Positions 1 through 8,502 of a DNA stretch of 64,000 bases are shown here, piece after piece (the stretch's first letter is position 1; each line of letters starts with the position of its first letter). The stretch is from Streptomyces niveus (lineage in GTDB: Bacteria; Actinomycetota; Actinomycetes; Streptomycetales; Streptomycetaceae), in NCBI RefSeq assembly GCF_002009175.1, contig NZ_CP018047.1:3100001-3164000 (forward strand), given 5' to 3'. Made by a program: the position numbers and the translations under genes. The notes beneath the pieces were generated by a model, which had not been told where the DNA came from, ran no database searches, and saw nothing but the letters and a program-made list of their open reading frames with translations.

Positions 1-295
1 CCCGTACGGGCCGGGTGTACGCGAACTTCTGGTCGCCGTGGACGACCCGGCTGTAGTCGAGACCGAGCTGCGGGTCCGCGATGACGTCCCGCGCCGCCTT
101 GAAGGTGATCGCGAAGACGAAGGTCGGCGGGGCGATCACATCGTGGTGGCCGAGCGCCTTCGCCGCGTCCGGGTCGGCGTACGCCGGATTTCCGTCACCC
201 ACCGCCTCGGCGAACTCGCGGATCTTCTCCCGGCCCACCTCGTACGGCTCGGTGGGCGGATAGGTCCGCCCGACGAAGGACTGGTCGAGCGCCAT
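1..295 (-). CDS. MaoC-like / UPF0336 hot-dog protein, 3' part outside window
   Basis: Only the first 98 codons lie in the window; the gene runs off the left edge. The start reads MALDQSFVGRTYPPTEPYEV and continues with EKIREFAEAVGDGNPAYAD, the N-terminal pattern of the UPF0336/MaoC-N hot-dog family. HadA-type subunits of mycolic or fatty acid 3-hydroxyacyl-ACP dehydratases belong to this family. The ATG at 295 follows a strong AGGAGGTAAC Shine-Dalgarno. Position just downstream of rpmG on the same strand is the usual Streptomyces arrangement. The dehydratase role is family inference; the catalytic half may need a partner subunit. Confidence 0.85.
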   Translation of the reverse strand, partial: MALDQSFVGRTYPPTEPYEVGREKIREFAEAVGDGNPAYADPDAAKALGHHDVIAPPTFVFAITFKAARDVIADPQLGLDYSRVVHGDQKFAYTRPVR

Positions 296-369
296 GGGCT
301 CGTTACCTCCTGATGAGACTGCCCTGATGAATTGGTGCACAACTATGTACGGGGCCCGGCAAACGACAC

Positions 370-399
370 GAGGCCGCCCCCCGTTAAGGGGACGGCCTC
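370..399 (-). terminator. Hairpin terminator after rpmG
   Basis: Arms GAGGCCGCCCC and GGGGACGGCCTC flank a 7-nt loop, 16 nt after the rpmG stop and before the UPF0336 gene. There is no long U run, which is common for actinobacterial terminators. Some read-through into the downstream gene is possible. Confidence 0.65.
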
Positions 400-414
400 G
401 GGTACGAGCCTGGG

Positions 415-579
415 TCAGCGCGTTTCGCGGTGAGCCGTGTGCGAGTTGCAACGAGGGCAGTGCTTCTTCATCTCAAGACGGTCCGGGTTGTTGCGCCGGT
501 TCTTCTTGGTGATGTAGTTCCGCTCCTTGCACTCCACGCAGGCCAGCGTGATCTTCGGGCGGACGTCGGTGGCAGCCAC
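415..579 (-). CDS. rpmG: 50S ribosomal protein L33
   Basis: A 54-residue L33. Two CxxC pairs (C14/C17 and C41/C44) make it the zinc-binding 'C+' form; streptomycetes usually also carry a cysteine-free paralogue expressed under zinc starvation. The start is GTG at 579 after AAGGAG with 7-nt spacing; the longer upstream frame runs through the tRNA genes and is not coding. It sits just downstream of tRNA-Thr and tRNA-Met on the same strand, a translation-gene cluster. It belongs to the large subunit near the E site. Confidence 0.97.
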
Positions 580-668
580 GTGAGTGCTCCTTGGACGGAC
601 AGATTGACGGGTTAACGCATAAAAGAGTAGCCGATCGAAGGATCGCCCCCACCATCGGCTACCGTGTG

Positions 669-741
669 TAGCGGTGACCGGACTTGAACCGGTGACACAG
701 CGATTATGAGCCGCTTGCTCTACCGACTGAGCTACACCGCT
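669..741 (-). tRNA. tRNA-Met (CAT)
   Basis: A 73-nt cloverleaf with acceptor arms AGCGGTG/CACCGCT, discriminator A, anticodon loop CTCATAA and T-arm GGTTCAAGTCC. The D-arm AGCTCAGTCGGTAGAGC and an acceptor without the initiator C1-A72 mismatch point to elongator Met; a CAU anticodon could also be a tilS-modified Ile, but the body looks like Met. CCA is not encoded. Confidence 0.93.
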
Positions 742-788
742 GTGATGTCGGATCCCCTCGCCCGAGGGCGAGGAGCGCCGAACACCAG

Positions 789-861
789 AGCCCCAATACG
801 GAATCGAACCGTAGACCTTCTCCTTACCATGGAGACGCTCTACCGACTGAGCTATTGGGGC
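789..861 (-). tRNA. tRNA-Thr (GGT)
   Basis: Acceptor arms GCCCCAA/TTGGGGC, anticodon loop ATGGTAA giving GGT, T-arm GGTTCGATTCC and discriminator T. It lies 47 nt upstream of tRNA-Met on the same strand, so the two are probably co-transcribed with rpmG downstream. CCA is not encoded. Confidence 0.94.
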
Positions 862-1188
862 GAGCGATGAAGACATTACACGGTCCGTCGCCGTTCGCCC
901 AAATCCGTTTCCCGGCTTCTCGTCCCACCTGTCCCTTCCGTCTCGGGGCGGGCGGCGGACGGGGGTTGGCGGCGGCTCGGGACACCCTCGCCAGGGGTCC
1001 CGATCGGGGGCGCAGGCCCGGTGGGACAGGGCGCGGAGGCGTTCCGTACACCAGGCAGAGCCACGCCGGTATGACTATTTCCTTCCTCCTCGAAGGGTGC
1101 CCGGGGCGCCTCTAGGCTCGATCCACGCCGCGTGATCTTGCACGGCCGGAGCCCTACAGCCCCCGCCAGGAGCCCACCCAGGAGCGCG
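862..1188. other. 327-bp intergenic region, divergent promoters
   Basis: Lies between tRNA-Thr (minus) and the amidohydrolase-like gene (plus), so it must hold both promoters. The stretch next to the tRNA (around 868-900) is locally AT-richer. I see no convincing ORF, RNA gene or repeat; the long open frames crossing it are GC-driven. Confidence 0.5.
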
Positions 1189-2433
1189 ATGCCCGACAGC
1201 CAGCCGCAGCCGCCGGACGGCGCCACGGCGAACGCCACCGCGCTGCTGCTGCGCGGGGCCCGGCTCACCGACGGCCGCGCCGTCGACGTACGGCTGAGCG
1301 GCGGCCGTATCGAGGCCGTCGGCACGGCCGGCAGCCTCACCGCGCCGGGCGCGTGCGTGGACCTCGACGGGCATCTGCTGCTGCCCGCACCCGCGGAGCC
1401 GCACGCGCACAGTGACACCGCGCTGAGCGCCGTCACACCGGACAGACCCGTCTCGTACGACCCCGAGGACGTCCAGCGGCGCGCCACCGAGGCCGCGCTG
1501 CTCCAGGTCGGGCACGGGGCGACGACACTGCGTACGCATGTGCGCGTCGGTGACGCGCAGGAGCTGGCTCCTTTGGAGGCGGTGCTCCAGGCACGGCGTT
1601 CGCTGCGCGGGCTCGCGGATCTGACGGTCGTGGCCGTACCGCGCCTGCTGACCGGGGTCGCGGGCGCCGACGGGCTGGCGATACTGCGGGACGCGGTGAA
1701 GCTGGGCGCGGGTGTGGTCGGCGGCTGCCCGGACCTCGATCCCGATCCGGCCGGATATGTGGAAGCGGTGCTGACGGTGGCCGCCGAGCACGGGTGTCCC
1801 GTCGACCTCCATACGGATGCCGCCGACCCGGCCCGGCTGGCGCGCCTCGCGGCGATGGCCGGCGGGCTGCGGCCCGGCGTCTCGATCGGGCCCTGCGCCG
1901 GGCTGTCGCGGCTCCCGGCGGACGCGGCGGGCCGGGCCGCCGACCAGTTGGCGGCGGCTGGTGTGACGGTCGTCTGTCTGCCCCAGGGCCGCTGCGGTGG
2001 CGTGGAGCAGCGGGGAGTGGCGCCCGTACGGCTGCTGCGTGCCGCCGGTGTGCGGGTGGCGGCCGGCAGCGGCGCCGTGCGGGACGTGGCGAACCCGGTG
2101 GGACGCGGGGATCCCCTGGAGGCGGCGTATCTGCTCGCCTCCCAAGGAGGACTGGCGGCGGCGGAGGCGTACGACGCGGTGAGCGCGGGCGCGCGTGAGG
2201 CCATGCGGCTGCCGGAGGTACGGGTGGAGGCGGGCTTTCCCGCCGAGTTGCTGGCGGTGCGCGGCGATCGGCTGGAGGGGGTGCTGTCGCTGGCGTACAG
2301 CAGGATCGTCATCCACCGGGGCCGGGTGGTGGCCCGGACGAACGCCGTGCGGGAGTACTGCGACCCGGCGGTGGCCGCGGCGCTGGACCTGCCGCGCCAG
2401 GGGCGGCAGGGGCGGCCGGAGACGGGAGCGTGA
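1189..2433 (+). CDS. Cytosine-deaminase-like amidohydrolase-fold protein, catalytic residues lost
   Basis: A 414-residue protein with the layout of the CodA branch of the amidohydrolase superfamily: N-terminal beta-sandwich, then a TIM barrel. The ATG follows GGAG with 5-nt spacing. My by-eye alignment to E. coli CodA keeps the HxH pair (H72, H74 in PHAHSD) and the strand-5 His (H208 in HTDAAD). The catalytic Glu of HCDEID is Ala211, the strand-6 His of TASHTT is Pro235 (SIGPCA), and the strand-8 Asp of GHDDVFDP falls in GSGAVRDV, where Ser-Gly replaces His-Asp. Three of the key residues are gone, so deaminase activity is unlikely. A binding or regulatory role is possible; the function is unknown. 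Confidence 0.8.
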   Translation: MPDSQPQPPDGATANATALLLRGARLTDGRAVDVRLSGGRIEAVGTAGSLTAPGACVDLDGHLLLPAPAEPHAHSDTALSAVTPDRPVSYDPEDVQRRATEAALLQVGHGATTLRTHVRVGDAQELAPLEAVLQARRSLRGLADLTVVAVPRLLTGVAGADGLAILRDAVKLGAGVVGGCPDLDPDPAGYVEAVLTVAAEHGCPVDLHTDAADPARLARLAAMAGGLRPGVSIGPCAGLSRLPADAAGRAADQLAAAGVTVVCLPQGRCGGVEQRGVAPVRLLRAAGVRVAAGSGAVRDVANPVGRGDPLEAAYLLASQGGLAAAEAYDAVSAGAREAMRLPEVRVEAGFPAELLAVRGDRLEGVLSLAYSRIVIHRGRVVARTNAVREYCDPAVAAALDLPRQGRQGRPETGA

Positions 2434-2531
2434 GTGGCCGGCCGTGGGCGGTTGGCTGTGAGCGGCCGGTGGGAATCGCTCCTCCTACGGAGGTGGTGCG
2501 TGCGCGCTGACGGCCTGTCGGACGTACGGTC

Positions 2532-3191
2532 GTGAGCATGCGAATTGTCATTGCCGGAGGACACGGTCAGATCGCGCTGCGGCTGGAGCGGCTGCTCGCC
2601 GCGCGCGACCACGAGGTCGCGGGCATCATCCGCAAACCCGAACAGGCGGAGGATCTCCGGAAGGCGGGCGCCGAAGCGGTCGTACTCGACCTGGAGTCGG
2701 CCTCGGTGGAGGAGGCCGCGGCGGCGCTGGAGGGCGCGGACGCGGCCGTCTTCGCGGCCGGGGCGGGACCGGGCAGCACCACGGAGCGCAAGGACACCGT
2801 CGACCGGGGCGCGGCGGTCCTCTTCGCCGACGCGGCACAACGGGCGGGCGTACGGCGCTATGTGATCGTCTCGTCCATGGGCGCCGACCCGGACCACGAG
2901 GGCGACGACGTCTTCGACCACTACCTGCGGGCCAAGGGCGCGGCGGACGTGTACGTCCTGTCCAAGGAGGGGCTCGACGCGACGGTCCTGCGCCCGGGAA
3001 TGCTCACGAACGACGCGGGCACGGGCCTGGTGAACCTCGCGCCGTCAACAGGGCGTGGCCCGGTGCCACGGGACGATGTGGCCGCCACACTGGCCGAGTT
3101 GGTGGAGACACCGGCGACGGTGGGCCTGACGCTGGAGCTGATCAGCGGCACGGTGCCGGTGGCGGAAGCGGTGCGGGGCTCCGGCTCCTGA
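2532..3191 (+). CDS. NAD(P)-binding atypical SDR protein
   Basis: A 219-residue single-domain Rossmann protein. It opens MRIVIAGGHGQIALRLERLL, with the GGxGxxA nucleotide loop near residues 9-14. IVSSMGAD near residue 115 and a YLRAKGAAD segment match the atypical/extended SDR group of NAD(P)H-binding proteins (YwnB/YhfK-like). The Tyr-x3-Lys pair is replaced by YLRAK. The start is GTG 2532 or ATG 2538; neither has a clear Shine-Dalgarno. The substrate is unknown. A terminator hairpin lies 11 nt after the stop. Confidence 0.82.
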   Translation: MSMRIVIAGGHGQIALRLERLLAARDHEVAGIIRKPEQAEDLRKAGAEAVVLDLESASVEEAAAALEGADAAVFAAGAGPGSTTERKDTVDRGAAVLFADAAQRAGVRRYVIVSSMGADPDHEGDDVFDHYLRAKGAADVYVLSKEGLDATVLRPGMLTNDAGTGLVNLAPSTGRGPVPRDDVAATLAELVETPATVGLTLELISGTVPVAEAVRGSGS

Positions 3192-3202
3192 TCGAAACGG
3201 AG

Positions 3203-3240
3203 ATGGCCCCCGGTCCGCGTCTCCGCGGCCCGGGGGCCAT
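3203..3240 (+). terminator. Hairpin terminator after SDR gene
   Basis: Perfect 11-bp arms ATGGCCCCCGG and CCGGGGGCCAT lie just after the SDR stop. The hairpin also faces the tRNA-Tyr gene on the other strand, so it may stop transcription both ways. Confidence 0.75.
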
Positions 3241-3250
3241 CATTTCCGTG

Positions 3251-3332
3251 TGGCGGCGCCAGGATTCGAACCTGGGAAGGCTAAGCCGGCGGATTTACAG
3301 TCCGCTCCCATTGGCCACTCGGGCACACCGCC
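3251..3332 (-). tRNA. tRNA-Tyr (GTA), SLP1-type attachment locus
   Basis: An 82-nt class II tRNA with acceptor GGCGGTG/CGCCGCC, discriminator A, anticodon loop CTGTAAA (GTA), an extended variable arm and T-arm GGTTCGAATCC. From established knowledge, the Streptomyces element SLP1 integrates into a chromosomal tRNA-Tyr gene. Here no integrase, excisionase or second att copy lies on either side: a normal SDR gene and yajQ flank it, so the site appears unoccupied. Confidence 0.95.
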
Positions 3333-3558
3333 ATGGGATGTCGTCTCGGGACGGGCGCTGTGTGCGCTGCTCCGTGGCAACGACGTAAACGATACCCGAT
3401 GCGCGGGGGTGCTCCGCCACCGGATTGATCAGGCCGGGAGGGGGTGGAGATGACTAGGCTTTGCCGGAGCGGGCCGGGAGCCCGCCCGTACTTTCGGCAT
3501 CAGCCGCGGCGTGCGTCGCGGCACCCTTTCCGACACCCGATACAAGGAGCCACAGGAC

Positions 3559-4047
3559 ATGGCCGACTCCAGTTTCGACATCGTCTCGAAGGTCGAGCGG
3601 CAGGAGGTCGACAACGCCCTCAACCAGACCGCGAAGGAGGTCTCCCAGCGGTACGACTTCAAGAACGTCGGAGCCTCGATCGCCTGGTCCGGCGAGAAGA
3701 TCCTTATGCAGGCCAACACCGAGGAGCGGGTCAACGCGATCCTCGACGTCTTCCAGTCCAAGCTGATCAAGCGGGGCATCTCGCTGAAGGCGCTGGACGC
3801 GGGCGAGCCGCAGCAGTCCGGCAGGGAGTACAAGATCTTCGCGTCCATCGAGGAGGGCATCTCCCAGGAGAACGCGAAGAAGGTCGCCAAGATCATCCGC
3901 GATGAGGGCCCCAAGGGCGTCAAGGCGCTCGTGCAGGGCGAGGAGCTGCGGGTCAGCTCCAAGAGCCGGGACGATCTCCAGGCCGTGCAGGCGCTGTTGA
4001 AGGGGCAGGACTTCGACTTCGCGCTGCAGTACGTGAACTACCGCTGA
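3559..4047 (+). CDS. yajQ: YajQ family nucleotide-binding protein
   Basis: 162 residues and full length for the UPF0234/YajQ family. It begins [20 protein letters not shown] and ends in the family-typical [12 protein letters not shown]. Two ferredoxin-like halves are expected. In proteobacteria YajQ proteins bind cyclic di-GMP and modulate a transcription factor; whether the actinobacterial form does so is unproven. The ATG at 3559 is preferred over the in-frame 3511 start because conservation begins there and AAGGAG lies 9-10 nt upstream. It is monocistronic, with a hairpin after it. Confidence 0.93.
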   Translation: MADSSFDIVSKVERQEVDNALNQTAKEVSQRYDFKNVGASIAWSGEKILMQANTEERVNAILDVFQSKLIKRGISLKALDAGEPQQSGREYKIFASIEEGISQENAKKVAKIIRDEGPKGVKALVQGEELRVSSKSRDDLQAVQALLKGQDFDFALQYVNYR

Positions 4048-4079
4048 CCACCGGCCTCCGGCCGGCCCGGCGGACCCGC

Positions 4080-4123
4080 ACGGCCGTCGTCGCGCCCGCT
4101 CGCACGGGCGCGGGGACGGCCGT
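4080..4123 (+). terminator. Hairpin terminator after yajQ
   Basis: Outer arms ACGGCCGTC and GACGGCCGT enclose an inner stem CGCGCCCG/CGGGCGCG. It lies 33 nt after the yajQ stop and before alkB. Confidence 0.7.
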
Positions 4124-4189
4124 GCGAGCGGGACGGGTGTCCATGACGTCCGTCGACGGCAAGAGGGCGGCGGGAGTGGAGGTGCGGGC

Positions 4190-4852
4190 ATGAACGGGGC
4201 GTTGTTTCCGCGGGGGCGTGCCGTCGTCGGCGACGGGGCCGTGCATGTGCCGGGGTGGCTGGATCCGGGGCGGCAGCGGGAGTTGGTGGAGGCCTGTCGG
4301 GAGTGGGCGCGGGGGCCGGTGCCGATGCGGCACACCGCGTTGCCGGGCGGGGGCGTGATGTCCGTGCGGACGGTCTGTCTGGGGTGGCACTGGCAGCCGT
4401 ACCGCTACACCCGTGACGCCGGGGATGTGAACGGCGCGCGGGTCACGCCGTTCCCCGTGTGGCTCGCGGAGTTGGGGCGCGCGGCGGTCGACGAGGCGTA
4501 CGGCGAAGGGGCCGGGGCGCGGTACGCGCCGGACACCGCGCTCGTCAACTTCTACGAAGGCGCGGCCAGGATGGGCATGCACCAGGACAAGGATGAGAAG
4601 TCCCGGGCGCCCGTGGTGTCGCTGAGCATCGGCGACACATGTGTCTTCCGCTTCGGCAACACGCGGACGCGGACGCGTCCTTATACGGATGTCGAGTTGG
4701 CGTCCGGTGATCTCTTCGTCTTCGGCGGGCCGTCCAGGCTCGCGTTCCACGCCGTCCCCAAGGTGTATCCGGGGACGGCCGACCCGGCGTGCGGGATGCG
4801 CGCCGGGCGGCTGAACATCACATTGCGCGAGACAGGGCTCGCCGGGGGATGA
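4190..4852 (+). CDS. alkB: AlkB-type 2-oxoglutarate/Fe(II) dioxygenase
   Basis: A 220-residue protein with the full AlkB signature: the iron ligands H131 and D133 (MHQDKDE) and H187 (LAFHAVPKV), the strand SLSIGDTCVFRFG, and the 2-oxoglutarate arginines in RLNITLR (R207, R213). NFYEGAARMGMHQD is the usual E. coli-like lead-in. AlkB oxidatively removes N1-methyladenine and N3-methylcytosine lesions from DNA or RNA. The start ATG is preceded by a GGGAGTGGAGG stretch. The gene stands alone; no ada or other alkylation-repair gene is adjacent. Confidence 0.93.
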   Translation: MNGALFPRGRAVVGDGAVHVPGWLDPGRQRELVEACREWARGPVPMRHTALPGGGVMSVRTVCLGWHWQPYRYTRDAGDVNGARVTPFPVWLAELGRAAVDEAYGEGAGARYAPDTALVNFYEGAARMGMHQDKDEKSRAPVVSLSIGDTCVFRFGNTRTRTRPYTDVELASGDLFVFGGPSRLAFHAVPKVYPGTADPACGMRAGRLNITLRETGLAGG

Positions 4853-4918
4853 CGCGCTCGCCGACGGGAAGCCGGCGGGCCGTCAAAGGTTGGCCGACGG
4901 TCGGGGGCCGGCCGGCGG

Positions 4919-5188
4919 TCAGCGGGAGCGGGAGTGGCCGAAGAGGAGGCGGTAGATGATCAGCAGCACCAGTGAGCCGCCGATCGCCGCCGCCCAGGTG
5001 GCGCCGTCGTAGAAGTCGCTGGTGATCTCGCGGTCCAGCCAGCGGGACGATATCCAGCCGCCGATGAAGGCGCCCGCTATACCGATGAGGGTCGTGCCGA
5101 CCAGACCGCCCGGGTCGCGGCCGGGCAGCAGGATCTTGGCGACGGCTCCGGCGAGGAGTCCGAGGACGAGCCAGCCGATGATGGTCAT
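4919..5188 (-). CDS. GlsB/YeaQ/YmgE family membrane protein
   Basis: An 89-residue, Gly-rich membrane protein of the transglycosylase-associated (GlsB/YeaQ/YmgE) family. It has three predicted membrane segments: IIGWLVLGLLAGAVAKILLP, LVGTTLIGIAGAFIGGWIS and a C-terminal TWAAAIGGSLVLLIIYRLLF. The G-R-D-P-G-G loop is the family mark. Members are linked to envelope or acid stress but have no known activity. The upstream open frame to 5347 has no membrane character, and conservation begins at ATG 5188. Confidence 0.88.
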   Translation of the reverse strand: MTIIGWLVLGLLAGAVAKILLPGRDPGGLVGTTLIGIAGAFIGGWISSRWLDREITSDFYDGATWAAAIGGSLVLLIIYRLLFGHSRSR

Positions 5189-5448
5189 GCCGTGGGCCTG
5201 CCTTTCGTGCGGTGCTCCGCGACCCGCGGTGTTCGATGCGGGATGGTGCGGCGATCTGTACGGGAAGACGCCCGGAGGGCGCGGCGCGGTTGCGGAGCAC
5301 GTCTCACGGTGGGCGGCAGGACAGCGGTGAGCGGCCCGAAAGGTCAACTACCCCGCTTCGGGCCGGACATACGTGCGGACCGGCAGGCCACAGCGCTGCC
5401 GGCCCGCCGTGAGGGGGTGCTGTCCCGTGCCGTACGGCACGGCTCGGG

Positions 5449-5841
5449 TCACCAGCCCGCGAACGCCTCGTCCGTACGGACGATCTCGCGGCCGAAGGGC
5501 ATCAGCGAGACGGGGATCAGCTTGAAGTTGGCGAAGCCCAGCGGAATGCCGATGATCGTCACACAGAGCGCGATCCCGGTGAAGATGTGGCCGAGTGCCA
5601 GCCACCAGCCCGCAAGGACCAGCCACAGCACGTTCGCGACGAAGGACGGCGAGCCCGCGTCCGGGCGCTCCACCGCCGTGTAGCCGAACGGCCACAGCGC
5701 GTAGACACCGATCCGGAACGCGGCGAACCCGAAGGGGATGCCGATGATCGTGATGCACAGCAGCAGTCCGGCGAGCATGTAACCGAGGAACAGCCAGAAG
5801 CCGCTCACAACCAGCCAGATGATGTTGAGGATTGTCTTCAT
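5449..5841 (-). CDS. YccF-domain inner membrane protein, two repeats
   Basis: 130 residues with two YccF repeats. Each begins with hydrophobic WLVxSGxWLxLGxxxxGxxLC, followed by [15 protein letters not shown] (about residues 30-44) or [15 protein letters not shown] (about residues 94-108) and a PFGR/PFGY ending. The role is unknown. It starts at an ATGA overlap with the htpX stop, so the two are translationally coupled. This pairing with an M48 protease suggests membrane quality control, which is inference. Confidence 0.9.
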   Translation of the reverse strand: MKTILNIIWLVVSGFWLFLGYMLAGLLLCITIIGIPFGFAAFRIGVYALWPFGYTAVERPDAGSPSFVANVLWLVLAGWWLALGHIFTGIALCVTIIGIPLGFANFKLIPVSLMPFGREIVRTDEAFAGW

Positions 5842-6701
5842 GGGCGGCCACCTGCCATCTGTTCTAGTCGGGCGATCCGCTCCGCCATCGGCGGATGCGT
5901 GGAGAACATTCTCGATACACCCTGCCCAGGACGGAACGGATTAGCGATCATCAGATGGCTCGCCGTCTCGATCCGTGGCTCGGGCGGCAACGGGAGCTGT
6001 TTCGTGCCTGCTTCAAGTTTACGCAAGGCGCTCGCGAGGGCCAACGGATCACCGGTGAGCTGGGCGCCCGCCGCGTCCGCCTCGTACTCACGGGAGCGGC
6101 TGACCGCGAGCTGGATCACGGAGGCGGCCAGCGGGCCGAGAAGCATCACCAGCAGCATGCCGACGAGGCCGGGACCCTCGTCGTCGTCCGAGCGGCCGAT
6201 GGGGATGAGCCAGGCGAAGTTCACCAGGAACATGACGACCGAGGCGAGGGCGCCGGCGACCGAGGAGATCAGGATGTCGCGGTTGTAGACGTGGCTCAGC
6301 TCGTGGCCGAGGACTCCGCGCAGCTCCTGCTCGTCCAGGATCTGGAGGATGCCGTCCGTACAACAGACGGCCGCGTTACGGGGGTTGCGGCCCGTGGCGA
6401 ACGCGTTGGGGGCCTGCGTCGGCGAGATGTAGAGCCGTGGCATCGGCTGGCGCGCGGCCGTGGAGAGCTCGCGCACGATGCGGTAGAGCTTCGGGGCCTC
6501 GAACTCGCTGACCGGGCGCGCGCGCATGGCGCGCAGGGCCAGCTTGTCGCTGTTCCAGTACGCGTACGCGTTCGTACCCAGGGCGACGACGACCGCGACG
6601 ATCAGCCCCGTCCGGCCGAAGACGCTGCCGATGACGATGATGAGTGCGGACAGTCCCCCGAGGAGTGCGGCGGTCCTCAACCCGTTGTGCCGGCGGTGCA
6701 C
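5838..6701 (-). CDS. htpX: HtpX-like membrane zinc metalloprotease (M48)
   Basis: 287 residues. The zinc motif HELSH (133-137) and downstream Glu ligand in [10 protein letters not shown] identify an M48B protease. Two N-terminal membrane segments (about 11-45) and two more after the active site match HtpX, which degrades damaged or misassembled membrane proteins from the cytoplasmic side. The GTG at 6701 has GGAGG 8 nt upstream and begins the family-typical HRRHNGL; the frame to 6755 lacks this support. A TTGACC box at 6784-6779 is a possible -35. It is the first gene of a two-gene unit with the YccF protein. Confidence 0.93.
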   Translation of the reverse strand: MHRRHNGLRTAALLGGLSALIIVIGSVFGRTGLIVAVVVALGTNAYAYWNSDKLALRAMRARPVSEFEAPKLYRIVRELSTAARQPMPRLYISPTQAPNAFATGRNPRNAAVCCTDGILQILDEQELRGVLGHELSHVYNRDILISSVAGALASVVMFLVNFAWLIPIGRSDDDEGPGLVGMLLVMLLGPLAASVIQLAVSRSREYEADAAGAQLTGDPLALASALRKLEAGTKQLPLPPEPRIETASHLMIANPFRPGQGVSRMFSTHPPMAERIARLEQMAGGRP

Positions 6702-6906
6702 GGAACGCCCTCCAAATCGTGCGGCAGGGGAACCCTCTACGTGACGTCGCTCCACTCTCCAGTGGACCCTTACTCACTGGTCAACGCCAGGCGGGGGTCA
6801 CGGGTTCCCTGGGGCGCCCGCACGCGGCCGTACGCCGTACGGGTGGCGGTGGGGCGGGTGGAGTGGGTCGAGCGGGCTTCTCGCGCGGCCTCGTGCGGCG
6901 TGTGCC

Positions 6907-8502
6907 TCAGAAGAGGCTTTCCGCCGCGAAGCGCAGGACCAGCTGGGGCGCTCCCGACAGGGCGATGCCCATGGCGGTGGTCAGTCCGATCGCGGCGAGT
7001 ATCGGGGCGGGGGCGGGACGGCCCGCCAGGGGGCCGGCGGGCCGGGAGGCTGGCCCGGCGGTCGGGGGCGTCGGCCCGGCCTCGGAGGCTCCCTCCTCCG
7101 CCGTCTCCGGGGCGCGGAAGAGGACGGCCGTCCACTGGAGGTAGTAGTAGAGGGCGATGACGACGTTGACGCTCATCACGACGGCCAGCCAGCCGAGTCC
7201 CGCGTCCACGGCGGAGGAGAAGACCGTGACCTTCGCGAAGAGGCCGACGACACCGGGCGGCAGTCCGGCCAGGCAGAGCAGGAAGAAGCCCATGGCCAGG
7301 GCGACGAGCGGGCGCTCGGAGGCGAGGCCGCGGTAGTCCGCGAGGCGGTTCAGAGGCTTCGTACGGGCCACCAGGGCGGCGACGGCGAAGGCGCCGAGGT
7401 TCACGACGGCGTACATCAGGGCGTACGCGACGGTGGAGCCGATCTGGTCCGTGCCGGCGTACGCCGCTGCCGCGATCGGCACCAGCAGATAGCCGGCCTG
7501 GGCGACGGACGACCACGCGAGGAGGCGTACCGCGCTCCACGCGCGCGTGGCCGACTGGCGCAGGGCGGCGACGTTGCCGACGGTCATGGTGAGCGCGGCA
7601 AGCACCGCGACGACCGGGCCCCACACGTCGGAGTGGCTCGGGAAGGCGATGACCGTCACCAGGATCAGCCCGGAGAATCCGACGGCCTTGCTGACGACGG
7701 AGAGGTACGCGGCGACGGGCAGGGGCGCGCCGACGTAGGTGTCGGGGACCCAGAAGTGGAAGGGCGCGGCGGCGGCCTTGAAGGCGAAGCCGACGAGGGT
7801 GAGGGCGACACCGGCCGAGGCGAGGGTTTCGAGCGCCCCGGGGACGTCGTCGAGCCGGGTGGCGATCTCGGTGAGGTGCAGGGTGCCGGTGGTGGCGTAC
7901 ACGAAGCTGACGCCCAGCAGCATGACGGCGGTGGCCGCCACGGAGGAGAGGAAGAACTTCAGCGCCGCCTCGGAGGACAGCCGGTCGCCGCGTTTGAGGC
8001 CGACCAGCGCGAAGGCGGGAAGGGTGGCGACCTCGAGGGCGACGACGAGGGTCGCGAGGTCGCGTGCGGCAGGCAGCAGGGCGGCGCCGGCCGCCGAGGA
8101 GAGCAGCAGGAACCAGAACTCGCCCGCCGGGAGCCGCTTGGGACCGCTGAGTTCGGTGACGGAGAGCAGTGCGGTGAGCAGGGCGCCGCCGAGCACCAGG
8201 AGCTGGATGACGAGGGTGAAGTGGTCGGCGGTGTAGCTGCACACGTCGGCGTCCGACGTCAGGCAGAAGGTGGACCGGTCGCCCGCGCGGATGGGGATCA
8301 GCAGGAGGAGCGCGGCGGCGAGGCCGGCGACGGAGAGAACGCCGAGGAGCGGCTTGCGGCGCTCGGGGACGAACAGGTCGGCGACCAGGACGGTGAGGGC
8401 GACGACGGCGGTGAGGGCCGGGGGCGCGATCGCGAGCCAGTCGACGGACTGGACGAGGCTGGCGGCGCCGGCGGCGGCGCCCTGGGCAGCGGCCACGGTC
8501 AC
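6907..8502 (-). CDS. nuoN2: Partial complex I (cluster 2) antiporter-like subunit NuoN2
   Basis: 531 residues with about 14 membrane segments. The channel residues are kept: Glu in VVALEVATLPAF (TM5), Lys in GFAFKAAAAPFHFWVPDTY (TM7), Lys in SVVSKAVGFSG (TM8) and Lys in GLFAKVTVF (TM12). This suggests a working proton path. The start is GTG 8502, with AGGAGG 6 nt upstream, overlapping the nuoM2 stop as GTGA. A Pro/Ala-rich loop of about 30 residues lies before the last helix. It is the last gene of the operon. Confidence 0.95.
   Translation of the reverse strand: MTVAAAQGAAAGAASLVQSVDWLAIAPPALTAVVALTVLVADLFVPERRKPLLGVLSVAGLAAALLLLIPIRAGDRSTFCLTSDADVCSYTADHFTLVIQLLVLGGALLTALLSVTELSGPKRLPAGEFWFLLLSSAAGAALLPAARDLATLVVALEVATLPAFALVGLKRGDRLSSEAALKFFLSSVAATAVMLLGVSFVYATTGTLHLTEIATRLDDVPGALETLASAGVALTLVGFAFKAAAAPFHFWVPDTYVGAPLPVAAYLSVVSKAVGFSGLILVTVIAFPSHSDVWGPVVAVLAALTMTVGNVAALRQSATRAWSAVRLLAWSSVAQAGYLLVPIAAAAYAGTDQIGSTVAYALMYAVVNLGAFAVAALVARTKPLNRLADYRGLASERPLVALAMGFFLLCLAGLPPGVVGLFAKVTVFSSAVDAGLGWLAVVMSVNVVIALYYYLQWTAVLFRAPETAEEGASEAGPTPPTAGPASRPAGPLAGRPAPAPILAAIGLTTAMGIALSGAPQLVLRFAAESLF

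Noticed and set aside
876..2921. 681-residue minus-strand frame over the amidohydrolase-like gene
   Set aside because: Low-complexity Ser/Ala/Arg composition, crosses an intergenic region and two plus-strand genes with good starts; shadow of codon bias.
2532..3191. SDR gene considered as part of a mobile insertion beside tRNA-Tyr
   Set aside because: Base composition and codon use match neighbours and no integrase, att repeat or plasmid gene is present.
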